Source of the DNA: Geobacillus proteiniphilus | Lineage (GTDB): Bacteria > Bacillota > Bacilli > Bacillales > Anoxybacillaceae | Direction of reading: 5' to 3' | Length of the DNA stretch: 38,713 bases | Assembly (NCBI RefSeq): GCF_001908025.1 | Contig: NZ_MQMG01000038.1 | Location: 1-38,713 of the forward strand | Part shown: in pieces, positions 7,725-16,345 of the stretch | Layout: every line of letters begins with the position of its first letter | How positions within the stretch are numbered: position 1 is the first letter of the stretch | Program-made: the position numbers and the translations under genes | The notes under the pieces: model-generated | The model's input: the letters and a program-made list of their open reading frames with translations, nothing else | Database searches by the model: none | What the model was told of the DNA's origin: nothing

Positions 7725-8066
7725 TTAAGCTCTCATCCATCCGCCAAGCAATTTTCCGAGTTCAAGAATTTTCGTTTGAAAATATAAATGTTTCTTTTGC
7801 GAAAGATATTTCTGTTTCTTAGCGACACTAAACAAAACAAGAAGAAGTTTTATATATGCATCCGCCTCTTCTTGATACAATCGTCTTTTCGATTTTACAT
7901 TGTTCGCAAGCATTATATATTTTAAAAGTGAGTAGAATGCTTGTTTAATTTCTTGGCACAAAGCAAACTTCTCCGCTTTTGGGAAGTTTTTTAAAACAGG
8001 ATAGACTTCATGAAGTAACACTTCTGTCTTTTTATATAAAATTAAGTCTGTTGCAGACTGGCTCAA
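7725..8066 (-). CDS. avd: DGR accessory variability determinant (Avd-like)
   Basis: 113 residues, basic and all-helical, with the Avd/four-helix-bundle signature FPKAEKFALCQEIKQAFYSL near residues 28-47. In the Bordetella phage DGR, Avd forms a barrel-shaped pentamer that binds the reverse transcriptase and template RNA and is required for mutagenic retrohoming. Here the order avd - TR - RT matches the classical arrangement. Its start directly follows the stop of the tail-fibre gene (8067), so it is part of the late operon. Confidence 0.88.
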   Translation of the reverse strand: MSQSATDLILYKKTEVLLHEVYPVLKNFPKAEKFALCQEIKQAFYSLLKYIMLANNVKSKRRLYQEEADAYIKLLLVLFSVAKKQKYLSQKKHLYFQTKILELGKLLGGWMRA

Positions 8067-8561
8067 TTAAAGCACCAACCTTTTGTTTGTACTGTCATAA
8101 ATCCCGTTCATCAAGTTAATATCGTTTAAATTTTGAAAGGTTTCGATAAAAATATTCGCCGTCACACCGTTCAGCGTTGCTCCTTTCAATGTTTCGAGTT
8201 CTACAGCCATGTCAATCATATTGACGTTCAAGGATGTGAATTTCGACGCAGTTTCAGCCAAATGTGTAGTAAGCTCGTCATTAACCGCCTTTACCGCACT
8301 AGGCGTCGCAGCCTCCGTTGTACTTGTGCTACTTGTAGACGTGTTTAACTTCACGATACCGGCTTGTGTTGTACTTGCGGCCGGAAACGATTGTGCCGGC
8401 AATTGTTCTTCTGGAATTTTCCCATCTGGCCCTAGCGTCGCAACTTTACTGTCGATTTTGTCCCAGTTGTCGTTAAGCATCGTCGTTATATTAAACGTAT
8501 CATTCGCGTCGGCGACCGGATCTTTCTTATAAAGCCCTAAGCGCGGTGTATTACTCGCCAT
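8067..8561 (-). CDS. short tail-fibre protein
   Basis: 164 residues. The N-terminus NTPRLGLYKKDPVADANDTF followed by MLNDNWDKID is the conserved baseplate-attachment head of Bacillaceae phage fibres. A 'GPDGKIPEEQLP' linker and an AGIVKLN/SAVKAVND trimerising motif follow. The protein stops early compared with full fibres, so host recognition is probably carried by a partner such as the DUF6273 protein encoded after the retroelement. It ends one codon before avd and overlaps the upstream DUF2313 gene at its start (8561). Confidence 0.8.
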   Translation of the reverse strand: MASNTPRLGLYKKDPVADANDTFNITTMLNDNWDKIDSKVATLGPDGKIPEEQLPAQSFPAASTTQAGIVKLNTSTSSTSTTEAATPSAVKAVNDELTTHLAETASKFTSLNVNMIDMAVELETLKGATLNGVTANIFIETFQNLNDINLMNGIYDSTNKRLVL

Positions 8562-9100
8562 TAGTGAGCACCTCCTGCAAATTTATCGAGCGTTGTCGCT
8601 TCCAATTGCGAAATCGTCATTACGTTATGAATATCTTTAATCAACAAATAAGAAAACTCGAAGTTGATCGCCAAGTGTGCCGGAATAATTTCACGCAAAG
8701 CATTTTGAATGTCGGCTAAATTCGGCGGAACCCCGAGCTTGCTAACGAACTTGATTTTTACGGTGTAAAGCGAAGGTTGTTCGGTGACTTCGACTTCGCC
8801 GTTATAATACGCCTCCGCCACGTTCTTAATAAGGTCGACCGTGACCGTTCCGATACCGCGCAGTTTCGATTTAATGACTGAGCGCCGCTGTTCAATCGGT
8901 TTACTTTCGTCAACAGGAATTCCGCAAATGCGTTCCCAATTCGCAAGCCCCCATGTGGCTGTGTCAACACAGAATTGTTTCAAAACTTCATCTATTGTAA
9001 CATTCAATTGTTCAAATTCTTCGCCCTCTGTCCCAATTAAGGTTTGAAATTCTCGTATATCTTGATAGTAATTAGGGAGATACTGAAATAGATTAGACAC
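8561..9100 (-). CDS. xkdU: DUF2313 (YmfQ/XkdU-like) baseplate protein
   Basis: 179 residues. The N-terminal MSNLFQYLPNYYQDIREFQT, the 'WGLANWERICGIP' region and RRSVIKSKLRGIGTVT are diagnostic of the DUF2313/YmfQ_2 family. Members sit at the baseplate edge and connect the J-type wedge protein to the fibres. The gene overlaps baseplate J by eight bases on one side and the fibre by one base on the other, the usual PBSX order. Confidence 0.88.
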   Translation of the reverse strand: MSNLFQYLPNYYQDIREFQTLIGTEGEEFEQLNVTIDEVLKQFCVDTATWGLANWERICGIPVDESKPIEQRRSVIKSKLRGIGTVTVDLIKNVAEAYYNGEVEVTEQPSLYTVKIKFVSKLGVPPNLADIQNALREIIPAHLAINFEFSYLLIKDIHNVMTISQLEATTLDKFAGGAH

Positions 9101-10154
9101 TTATTGACACCCCCCCACGAACAGGAACCTCCTCATCTTGCAACGCGACATTAGCCGCGCCCCCATTCACAGTCAGCCCGTTGTAATCAATGACACCTGG
9201 CGTGTTCAATAAGAGTGTTCCGATTTTTGCGTAGCTGACATATGTCATTGAAAAAGCGATCTCTCTGAAATATTCATCCAACGACGCTGCGAAAGCATCT
9301 TGAACATTTTGCAACGTATATCCCGATGCAAGGATTACGTTCGCCGAAACATTGATCGGTTTGCCTGTCGCTGAAGCTACTGTGACAGACGCTCCGATCG
9401 GCCGCACTTGCTCGATATATTCTTGCACTTGACTAACCAATTCTGTTGTGGCCGGTCGCATATCCGTATTAACGATTGTAACTTTGACCGTGCCTGGACC
9501 GTTCCAAAGGGGAGTCACTTTTGCCGCGCCTACCCCTGGCACTTCCAACGCCCATTGTCGGTAGTGGGTAAGGTTCCCTGACGTCATAGGTCTACGTATT
9601 CTTTCATAATAACGAGCAAGCAGTGATTCATCGCTTTCCTCATCAACTCCATTTTCAAATGCTTGAGGATTTATCACACCTTCCACTCCATCAATGATAT
9701 CAACTAAAACTGTAATGGTATTGGCCAGGACATTACCTGATGACCCCGCTATCTCGGCTTCCACCAAAACCGACACAGCTCCGTTTTCCGGGATAGTTGC
9801 ATCATCCGTTGTATAAAAGAAAATCGGGATGCTGTCATCCGTACTAATCCGCGTATTCGCAGGAATCGATGTTCCGGGTAATCCAGTGAATACTACCATG
9901 CCGCTTGCTTTTTGTGCCGGTTTAGGTTCGATGCCAAAGTCCCGCACTCGAGCAAGTAGTATATCCCGAGGTACATCTTCGGATAAATATAACCAGTTAG
10001 TGACTAAATACAACTGTTGGTAGGCACGTTCCAATTCAAGTGCCGCCGGAGCAAGCATGTCCCATATAACAGACCCCTGCCGCTTATCAAAATCGTCGGG
10101 GATCTGTGACAGCATCCGCTGCATAATCACCTCAAATGTCTGATCCTCAAACAT
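9093..10154 (-). CDS. xkdT: baseplate J/gp47 family wedge protein
   Basis: 353 residues, normal length for XkdT. The N-terminus IMQRMLSQIPDDFDKRQGSV, the central DEESDESLLARYYERIRRP and NLTHYRQWALEVPGVGAAKV are typical of the Baseplate_J family. It builds the wedges of the contractile-tail baseplate. It is encoded between DUF2634 and DUF2313 with short overlaps on both sides, consistent with a co-translated baseplate module. Confidence 0.93.
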   Translation of the reverse strand: MFEDQTFEVIMQRMLSQIPDDFDKRQGSVIWDMLAPAALELERAYQQLYLVTNWLYLSEDVPRDILLARVRDFGIEPKPAQKASGMVVFTGLPGTSIPANTRISTDDSIPIFFYTTDDATIPENGAVSVLVEAEIAGSSGNVLANTITVLVDIIDGVEGVINPQAFENGVDEESDESLLARYYERIRRPMTSGNLTHYRQWALEVPGVGAAKVTPLWNGPGTVKVTIVNTDMRPATTELVSQVQEYIEQVRPIGASVTVASATGKPINVSANVILASGYTLQNVQDAFAASLDEYFREIAFSMTYVSYAKIGTLLLNTPGVIDYNGLTVNGGAANVALQDEEVPVRGGVSISV

Positions 10155-10563
10155 TCACGCTCACCCCCTCTAGCATTTTGCCGTTGGTCAAGGTGACAGT
10201 AAAGGTGACCTGTATCTGATCACCGCTGCGCTCGATAATAAAGTTTGACGCACTTTCAATCCGATCGTCGTACTCAATCGCTTCCTTAATTAGTCGCGGG
10301 ATTTCTTCTTCCAAGAGTTCATTGGAGACGTTTTTGCCAATGATATCTTCTATTTCACAGCCATACTCATCGTTGTAAATAAAAAATCGGGAACGAGCTG
10401 TCATAATTGCTTTCTGAATAAATTGTAAAATGGCCTCGTCTCCGTCGATGATCCCGCCTAATTCGCCTCTTTCAAAATCGATGCGGTACGTTTTCGACGG
10501 GCCGATCACCACGGTCTCATTATTGGCATTCAGCTCGTCAAGGTTGACCGGAGCAAGCGTCAT
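10147..10563 (-). CDS. xkdS: DUF2634 (XkdS-like) baseplate protein
   Basis: 138 residues with the gpW/gp25-like pattern KTYRIDFERGELGGIIDGDE, FIQKAIMTARSRFFIYNDEY and GCEIEDIIG. This lysozyme-like small fold nucleates the wedge in contractile tails. The ORF lies between DUF2577 and baseplate J, with overlaps of 4-8 bases. Confidence 0.9.
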   Translation of the reverse strand: MTLAPVNLDELNANNETVVIGPSKTYRIDFERGELGGIIDGDEAILQFIQKAIMTARSRFFIYNDEYGCEIEDIIGKNVSNELLEEEIPRLIKEAIEYDDRIESASNFIIERSGDQIQVTFTVTLTNGKMLEGVSVNV

Positions 10564-10880
10564 TCAATCATCACCGCCCTATCAATGATGTAAAACACTT
10601 GGTCACGGTCGCTGGCTACGATGACGCGATCGCCCGCCTTTAGAGAGTCTTTAAACTCCATTTCACTCTCGGTACCTAAAAAAAGAACCATTCTTTTATG
10701 GGGCAATAAATGTTCTGCTACGACAACATCGTCCTTATCCAGTTCGATTTTCATGTTATCAACTTGGATTTTGATATTGGGAGGTGGCGACGTCACCGTG
10801 GCCAGCTCAATGGATACGTCTTTGTTATAGCCGTGTTGCCTCATCAGCTGAATGAGCCGAACAGCACCATTCCCTTCCAT
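10560..10880 (-). CDS. xkdR: DUF2577 (XkdR-like) tail protein
   Basis: 106 residues from the ATG at 10880, which follows GGAGG by seven bases. The pattern ELATVTSPPPNIKIQVDNMK and the C-terminal LKAGDRVIVASDRDQVFYII are typical of DUF2577, an OB-like spike-complex protein of PBSX-type tails. Its position between XkdQ and XkdS is as expected. Confidence 0.88.
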   Translation of the reverse strand: MEGNGAVRLIQLMRQHGYNKDVSIELATVTSPPPNIKIQVDNMKIELDKDDVVVAEHLLPHKRMVLFLGTESEMEFKDSLKAGDRVIVASDRDQVFYIIDRAVMIE

Positions 10881-10882
10881 CC

Positions 10883-11857
10883 TCACACCTCCTCATAGGC
10901 TACCTCCGCCAAATTCGGGCTACTGCTAATGGTTAGCGACATCGTATGCACCCCGTTTTCGTAATGATGGGTGTCCGAATTGACGTAATAGGTGCCGTTA
11001 ATGCCGGTCATCTTGTTATATACTTGGATCACGGAGCCAGACGTGATTTCATTGATCCCCAATGATTCGAGGCTCATGTCTGTGGTGACTTTGCCCATTT
11101 CTTTCAGCAGCTGGTCCGCGAGTTTTTTCAGCTGTGCTTTATTCAGCTTTTCATCCGCACGTTCTACGTGCTGCATAATGCCATATTGCTTTGCTAGACT
11201 ATCATTTTGTACCGTGACGGTCACAGGTTTTTTGTCTGTACCGCCGATCACCTTTACTTTTGTTTTCATTTCTTCGATACTTTCATTGACGCTAAGGGAC
11301 AATAAATTCCTTCCACTCTCGATAATCAGTTTAGCACTTGGTATTTTCATTTCCGTAAGCATAAATTTCCCGAGGTTGTTGGATATAAAAAAACGCCTAC
11401 CGGTATGCTTTCGGGTAGTCGTTAACGCTGTAAATAGCATTTCTGCTAATGGTTTTTCGCGAAAAATATGTTTCGGGATTACATATCCGGTATCAGCAAT
11501 GGTGCCGACAGGGATTTTATAAAGATTGCAAATGTACTTGGCTATTTCACTCGCCTTTTTCTTCGTGAACTTTATGGTGTCTGCATTTTTAACAAGGTAT
11601 ATATTAGGGTCGTAGCACATTAACAACCCTTCCCCCGCTTCGTTTTTATCAGTAGCGAAAAGGAATCCACGAAAGAGCTCTTTGTCATCGAAAAATCGGA
11701 CCGGTTTCCCTTTCTGGAACGATAGCAAGGGAGAGGCCCCATCTGTAGTATTGTGCAATGTAATCTTTAGGGTGCGAGCTACTTGCTGCAAGTCGCCGCT
11801 CCATTCCACGCTTCTCACTAAACCGGTGATGTCGTAGTTATCGTAAACAACAATCAT
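10883..11857 (-). CDS. xkdQ: XkdQ/YqbQ baseplate hub protein
   Basis: 324 residues, the usual length. It opens MIVVYDNYDITGLVRSVEWS and ends with the GTYYVNSDTHHYENGVHTMS strand pair characteristic of XkdQ, the hub protein of PBSX-like baseplates (gp27-like fold). It overlaps the LysM gene by four bases at its start. Confidence 0.92.
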   Translation of the reverse strand: MIVVYDNYDITGLVRSVEWSGDLQQVARTLKITLHNTTDGASPLLSFQKGKPVRFFDDKELFRGFLFATDKNEAGEGLLMCYDPNIYLVKNADTIKFTKKKASEIAKYICNLYKIPVGTIADTGYVIPKHIFREKPLAEMLFTALTTTRKHTGRRFFISNNLGKFMLTEMKIPSAKLIIESGRNLLSLSVNESIEEMKTKVKVIGGTDKKPVTVTVQNDSLAKQYGIMQHVERADEKLNKAQLKKLADQLLKEMGKVTTDMSLESLGINEITSGSVIQVYNKMTGINGTYYVNSDTHHYENGVHTMSLTISSSPNLAEVAYEEV

Positions 11858-12498
11858 GGAATCACCAGCTTTTGCCCTGGGAAAATAGTATTCGGATTCT
11901 TTCCAATCACTTTTTTATTGGCCTCGTAAATCTTTTTCCACTTGCTTCCGTCGTCGTAAATGCGTTTGGCAATTGCCCACAAACTATCTCCTTTCCGGAC
12001 TACATACGTTTTTGGCTTCTCCTTTTGCTTCGGTGGCCGTTGCTTATTAGACGGTGGAGACGACTGTGTCCACTTTTTCACTACAGGCATCCTGTATTCT
12101 TTCAAGGATATAGAAAACTGTATCTCTCCCGGACTGCCAGGCGGACTGGGCCAGTAGGTGAATTCCGGAATGAGTACCAGCATATTAATGTTCGCTGTCG
12201 TGACGATAAAACGGATGGGTTTTTCAGCATCGCGCCACTTTTCAATGATGCTGATGAAATCAGTCGGTGGAATTACTCGATTATGAACGCAGTAAGCAGG
12301 GTCATATTTGGCTGGCAAAAACGATTCAAAGCGAAACTCCTTCAACCCTCTATTCTTGGGGATCGTCACCTCCCCTAAGCTATTGACCTCAATAATTTCA
12401 ATTCCATAAGGGCTCGATACTTCAAATGATGAAGGATTCACAGGCAACTGCAGGCTGTCGCTTCCGTATCGGAACCAAAACTGCATTTTGACGTTCAT
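11854..12498 (-). CDS. xkdP: LysM-domain tail/baseplate protein (XkdP-like)
   Basis: 214 residues. The N-terminal domain (FWFRYGSDSLQLPVNPSSFE) is the XkdP-type baseplate adaptor. After a proline/lysine-rich linker, a C-terminal LysM (TYVVRKGDSLWAIAKRIYDD) follows, in these phages usually acting inside the tail at the tape-measure end rather than as a lysin. The gene lies between the tape measure and XkdQ with four-base overlaps on both sides. Confidence 0.9.
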   Translation of the reverse strand: MNVKMQFWFRYGSDSLQLPVNPSSFEVSSPYGIEIIEVNSLGEVTIPKNRGLKEFRFESFLPAKYDPAYCVHNRVIPPTDFISIIEKWRDAEKPIRFIVTTANINMLVLIPEFTYWPSPPGSPGEIQFSISLKEYRMPVVKKWTQSSPPSNKQRPPKQKEKPKTYVVRKGDSLWAIAKRIYDDGSKWKKIYEANKKVIGKNPNTIFPGQKLVIP

Positions 12499-14162
12499 GC
12501 CATGACGCCTCCTTCCTGTTCTATGTACCGAGCCAATTCAAGAGCTATTTTCTTAATGTCGGAGTCGTTGCGAACGATGAACTGGTTGCCTGTAATCGTG
12601 ACCGACGGGCGCTGGCGTTTGCCGTACTCCATTTGCTTCACTTCTTGCTTCGTCAAGACTTTTTCGCCTTCGTGGAGCAACGCTGGATAGTTATCGCGAG
12701 GAATGACGCCACCGATTGCTTTCTTTTGGAACAACCCATTACCGCCGAGGAACTTCGGCAGTCCGATTTTAATATTGCCGATCGATGTGATTTTATCGAT
12801 AAATCTTGCGACACTGCCGATTAATCCGTCAAACCACTCTTTCACCGGCATAATGAAGTTGGATACTTTTTCTTTTACTACATCCCATACTTCTAGTGAT
12901 TTCTTTTTCACTTTATCCCAGTTCATGACGAGCGCGACCCCTGCTGCGATTAAGGCCGCGATCCCAACAGCCACCCATGTCATCGGGTTGGCGAGCATTG
13001 CGACATTCAAGCCGATCTGTGCCGCCGTCTGAGCCAACGTGCCGGCGCGCCATGCTTTAAACAGGGTGATAATGGTCTGCATCATCGTTAAGCCGGCAAA
13101 AGCGATACGGAACGAAATGACCCCGGCTGTTACGGCTGCTAATGCTGTGGCGACCGATTTAATATGCGGGCTCGCCTTAGCAAAGGCATTGACCATTTTC
13201 GCTCCCGCATCACCGATGGCTTTGCCGATGTTTTCACTCATCTTAACCAGCTTATCCATCGTTTCCGGCTTGATCCCTTTCAACATGTTATAGCCCGCAT
13301 CTTGTAGGCCGCTTTTTAGGTTCCCCATAATTGTGCTGGCTTTACCTGCAGTAGATTGGGAAAGCTTTTGCGCCCCACCAGCAAAGAACGGACTCAATTT
13401 TTGTGAAGTTAGTGTATTAAATGCCTTCTGTGTCTCGGCTGCAGTCAGGTTATCTTTTTCCTTTTTCCCTACATAGCCCTTAAATTCTTGGGCTGTCACT
13501 TTAAATCCGAATTCTTTGAGGCGCTCAAATTCGCCCGTTTTCGCATCAGCAAGGGCCTCAATCGCTTCCGAAAGGGTTTTGCCAGGTGTCAACGCTGCCA
13601 TGTCTTCTGCGAGTTTTAAAAGTTTCATCGCTTCTTGCGTATTTCCACCAGCGATCCCTAGCGCCCTAACACCGGTTTGGACGACTTCACCCGTTTCAAA
13701 TGGCGTCTCATTCGCGTTTTTCCGCAAAGCCGTCAAATATTCTTGGGCCGACTTTTGCACTTGTTGCTGGCTCATCCCCTTGTTTTGCACACCGATAAAG
13801 TGCTCCATCGAAATCATGTATTTTTCTAAGTCAGCCCCGCTTTTTAATGCGGTTGCTACTCCGGCACCGAGCGCCGTTCCGATCGTCGCTCCTAATAGAC
13901 GCAATCGCTCCATGGTCAACGCTGCCCGATTTCGGACGCGATCAATAGCATCAGCTAACGTCTCCAGCTTCTCGTTCGCTTTCGCCGTTTCAACCCGCAT
14001 TTCCCAGCGCTTTTTGGCACTTTCCTGCACCTTATCCATCGTGGCCTTGAGGCGCAGCATTTCATTTTTCAGTTTTTCATTCGATCGAATGACCTTCTCG
14101 ATACTCTGCGTTGCACTATCCTTGACGGAGATTTCCGCCTCGAGCCGTTGGCCTTTCGCCAT
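12495..14162 (-). CDS. tail tape-measure protein
   Basis: 555 residues, short for a tape measure, suggesting a short contractile tail. An N-terminal coiled coil (SIEKVIRSNEKLKNEMLRLK) is followed by a TMP core with NETPFETGEVVQTGVRALGI, then a hydrophobic stretch (WVAVGIAALIAAGVALVMNW) and a C-terminal AIGGVIPRDNYPALLHEGEK motif typical of PBSX-type tape measures. GAGGTG precedes the ATG. It follows the frameshifted chaperone, the usual order. Confidence 0.92.
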   Translation of the reverse strand: MAKGQRLEAEISVKDSATQSIEKVIRSNEKLKNEMLRLKATMDKVQESAKKRWEMRVETAKANEKLETLADAIDRVRNRAALTMERLRLLGATIGTALGAGVATALKSGADLEKYMISMEHFIGVQNKGMSQQQVQKSAQEYLTALRKNANETPFETGEVVQTGVRALGIAGGNTQEAMKLLKLAEDMAALTPGKTLSEAIEALADAKTGEFERLKEFGFKVTAQEFKGYVGKKEKDNLTAAETQKAFNTLTSQKLSPFFAGGAQKLSQSTAGKASTIMGNLKSGLQDAGYNMLKGIKPETMDKLVKMSENIGKAIGDAGAKMVNAFAKASPHIKSVATALAAVTAGVISFRIAFAGLTMMQTIITLFKAWRAGTLAQTAAQIGLNVAMLANPMTWVAVGIAALIAAGVALVMNWDKVKKKSLEVWDVVKEKVSNFIMPVKEWFDGLIGSVARFIDKITSIGNIKIGLPKFLGGNGLFQKKAIGGVIPRDNYPALLHEGEKVLTKQEVKQMEYGKRQRPSVTITGNQFIVRNDSDIKKIALELARYIEQEGGVMA

Positions 14163-14173
14163 ATCTCTTCACC

Positions 14174-14373
14174 TCACCAGAACAGCGCTGGACACGGCAT
14201 GCCGGATAAAGCTTTTATTTTCTCGTTTTCTTCCTCGACTTCCAGCTCATAAAAAGCACGAATAATCGTCAGCTCCCCATAAGGGATTTGATAAAAAACT
14301 GAGGGCCGGATGCCTTTCTTTTTCCAATACCAGTACATCATCTGTACATAACCGTTTTCCTTTACGGCTTTTT
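14174..14373 (-). CDS. -1 frameshift extension of the tail-assembly chaperone
   Basis: Just before its stop codon the XkdN-like gene contains the heptamer A AAA AAG (14368-14374, minus strand). A slip into the -1 frame opens a 64-codon extension, AVKENGYVQ then MMYWYWKKKGIRPSVFYQIP and on to a TGA at 14174-14176, giving a fusion of about 200 residues. Tail-chaperone pairs made this way (lambda G/GT) bind the tape measure and tube subunits. The extension's aromatic C-terminal segment resembles the second chaperone domain of Bacillus prophages. An internal ATG (14341) could also start a 55-residue product, but without a good ribosome binding site. Confidence 0.85.
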
Positions 14374-14775
14374 TACTTCTTCAACGGCCCCCTCGCCAAA
14401 CCCGCTTAAATCGCTGATTTCGTTATATAGCCGATCAATTTCACCAGGCGTAAATAGTTTCCGAATCAAATCATATGGCGTCGGGACCTTATAATGCTCT
14501 AACAACTCCTTCCGTTTTAACTCTGGAGAAACAACGCCCTTTAAGATCGTTTCTAGTTTGATAGTAAAAACATCGACGTCCGCTTTGTTTGAAATTGGAT
14601 CAAACTTTGTAGACATATCCTGAATCTCTTCAAACTGTGTCTGTGTCAACGCTCGAATTTCAAAAACGACCGGCTCGCCGGCCAGCTCGCTCAACCGTTT
14701 AATTTCCACGAGTTTTTTTGGTAATTCCAGCTTTTCCGCATCCATTTTGAGTAAAATATCAACCACATTGCTCAT
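14362..14775 (-). CDS. xkdN: tail-assembly chaperone, XkdN-like
   Basis: 137 residues, the length of XkdN. The N-terminus MSNVVDILLKMDAEKLELPK and the segment VVSPELKRKELLEHYKVPTP are typical of the phage TAC_5 family. It coats the tape measure during tube assembly and is not in the virion. GGAGG sits before the ATG. The stop follows EEVKKP, where the frameshift signal lies. Confidence 0.88.
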   Translation of the reverse strand: MSNVVDILLKMDAEKLELPKKLVEIKRLSELAGEPVVFEIRALTQTQFEEIQDMSTKFDPISNKADVDVFTIKLETILKGVVSPELKRKELLEHYKVPTPYDLIRKLFTPGEIDRLYNEISDLSGFGEGAVEEVKKP

Positions 14776-14794
14776 TGTGTTCCCTCCTCATGAC

Positions 14795-14819
14795 AAAAAG
14801 CAGAAGGTTGCCCCTCTGC
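14795..14819 (-). terminator. hairpin with T-tract after the tail-tube gene
   Basis: Minus strand: GCAGAGG / CCTTCTGC (one bulge) followed by TTTTTG, immediately downstream of the tube stop codon. It probably sets the 3' end of an abundant tube mRNA while letting some transcripts read on into the chaperone genes. Confidence 0.65.
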
Positions 14820-15254
14820 CTATTCAATATAGTCGATAAATTCAAAATCATTAAAAGTAAACGGCTTCTCTTCTTGAACGATTTTCCCCGATTCCCAGTC
14901 CGCGAGAGTCAGATCGTCAAAAGTACAACCTTTCAATACAACACGTTCCGCACCGAATGCCGCTGGATCGGCCAGCTTGCTCACGATCGTCATCGGTTCC
15001 AAAACACCACGCTTCACCTGCTCGGCCACCTTGCGTGTCAGTCGGGAGTTCACCTTTGTGATTCGCAACGTCCCTTTGCCTTCCCATCCCATATATTTTT
15101 GACCTTGGCCGTTCGGAGCACCACACATTGGCACTTTTTCCTTAATAAAGTCCACCTTTGCCTGCAATCCGTATGCTTCCGCAAATTTTTCGCCGTCGAT
15201 CCATACTTCTCCATGCGTACCGGAAATGGCGCGTTCAGGAATCATTCGTTCCAT
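14820..15254 (-). CDS. xkdM: tail tube protein (XkdM, DUF2001)
   Basis: 144 residues. ERAISGTHGEVWIDGEKFAE, KYMGWEGKGTLRITKVNSRL and FDDLTLADWESG match the XkdM family of contractile-tail inner tubes. It polymerises inside the sheath as the DNA channel. GGAGG lies nine bases before the ATG at 15254. It lies between the sheath gene and the chaperone. Confidence 0.92.
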   Translation of the reverse strand: MERMIPERAISGTHGEVWIDGEKFAEAYGLQAKVDFIKEKVPMCGAPNGQGQKYMGWEGKGTLRITKVNSRLTRKVAEQVKRGVLEPMTIVSKLADPAAFGAERVVLKGCTFDDLTLADWESGKIVQEEKPFTFNDFEFIDYIE

Positions 15255-15268
15255 TCAGTCACACCTCC

Positions 15269-16345
15269 CTAAATGAGCACTTTCATGTCAATGTCCTCAA
15301 TCGCATCGAGAGGACGGATACGAGAAAGGATAAACACCTTATCTCTCGTGTTTGCTTCCTTGATCTCCTGCTCTTTCATCGCATCCACATCGACGCCGAC
15401 CGAGCGTAAATAGACCCGTTGCTGTTCTAAATCAATTTCCGCTCTATTTTTCCCAACATCGAGCAGCCCGTCAATCTCCAACTGCTCATAGTACGCATTA
15501 ATTGCTTGAATGAGCAGCACTTTATTGTCATAGCTGTTGGCGTATTTACCGATATATCTGTCCTCGATCGTCTTGCGAATGTCCATATACATAAGATCGA
15601 GGATATCGACGATTTTAATTTTCTTGAAATCATCCCCCTTATCTTGCGTAGTTGTGACGAGTGACGTCACCCCACGACCGACTTTCACTTTTTCGCCGTC
15701 ATGGTAAATCACAAATTCGCCGTTATCGATGGCTTGGTTGAGTTGATCTTTCGTATAGGTTTGGACGCTGTCTACCTCCGGCAACGGCTGAAAAGTCGTT
15801 GAAATCGTCAACGGCGTTCCGGCAATCAACCCAGCGATGCGGGAGCAATATTGGGCTGCCGTATACGTCGTATCACCGACGACAATGTTTTCCGTCGTGA
15901 AGTTAATAATGTACTCTTTATCAGCCGCATGATGGGGCAATACAGCTTTCACCATCTTGCCGTTGGCACGTTGCAAGCCGATCCATGTCGTAATTTTCGT
16001 TTTGTCTGCTTCCTCGATCTCTGGAAAAACGAAATAATCAAATTTCACCGTCTCTAAATAGTTCAGCGCGACATCTAGAGGTGTTCCGTTCGTCACCGTG
16101 GTATTTGGATCATAGACGTATACCACCACTCGATTCGGCGTCCGCTCGCCGCCAATGAATGCGAGCTCGATTTGTTTTTTGTTCGCCTCCGACAGACCAA
16201 TCGGAATATCGGTGATGTTTGTTAAAACATGCGCACCGAGAGCCGCCGTATCTTTTAACAGCAGCGCAACGATCCCTCGCTCGCCGCGTTGGATCGCCGT
16301 GGCCCCTAGCGTTTTGAATACAATATTGACTTGAGGCAGACCCAT
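15269..16345 (-). CDS. xkdK: tail sheath protein (XkdK)
   Basis: 358 residues. It opens MGLPQVNIVFKTLGATAIQR and ends with the conserved sheath C-terminus FILSRIRPLDAIEDIDMKVL. The middle includes DKGDDFKKIKIVDILDLMYM and DIRKTIEDRYIGKY. This gene shows that the virion is a myovirus: the sheath contracts to drive the tube through the envelope. GGGAGG precedes the ATG. Confidence 0.95.
   Translation of the reverse strand: MGLPQVNIVFKTLGATAIQRGERGIVALLLKDTAALGAHVLTNITDIPIGLSEANKKQIELAFIGGERTPNRVVVYVYDPNTTVTNGTPLDVALNYLETVKFDYFVFPEIEEADKTKITTWIGLQRANGKMVKAVLPHHAADKEYIINFTTENIVVGDTTYTAAQYCSRIAGLIAGTPLTISTTFQPLPEVDSVQTYTKDQLNQAIDNGEFVIYHDGEKVKVGRGVTSLVTTTQDKGDDFKKIKIVDILDLMYMDIRKTIEDRYIGKYANSYDNKVLLIQAINAYYEQLEIDGLLDVGKNRAEIDLEQQRVYLRSVGVDVDAMKEQEIKEANTRDKVFILSRIRPLDAIEDIDMKVLI

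Noticed and set aside
10992-11522. Plus-strand reading of 176 codons opposite XkdQ
   Set aside because: Shadow of a conserved baseplate gene; no domain or start signal.
13516-14265. Long plus-strand reading (249 codons) opposite the tape measure
   Set aside because: It lies antisense to a well-supported tape-measure gene, has no ribosome binding site, and reads as low-complexity Ser/Phe/Arg mirror sequence.
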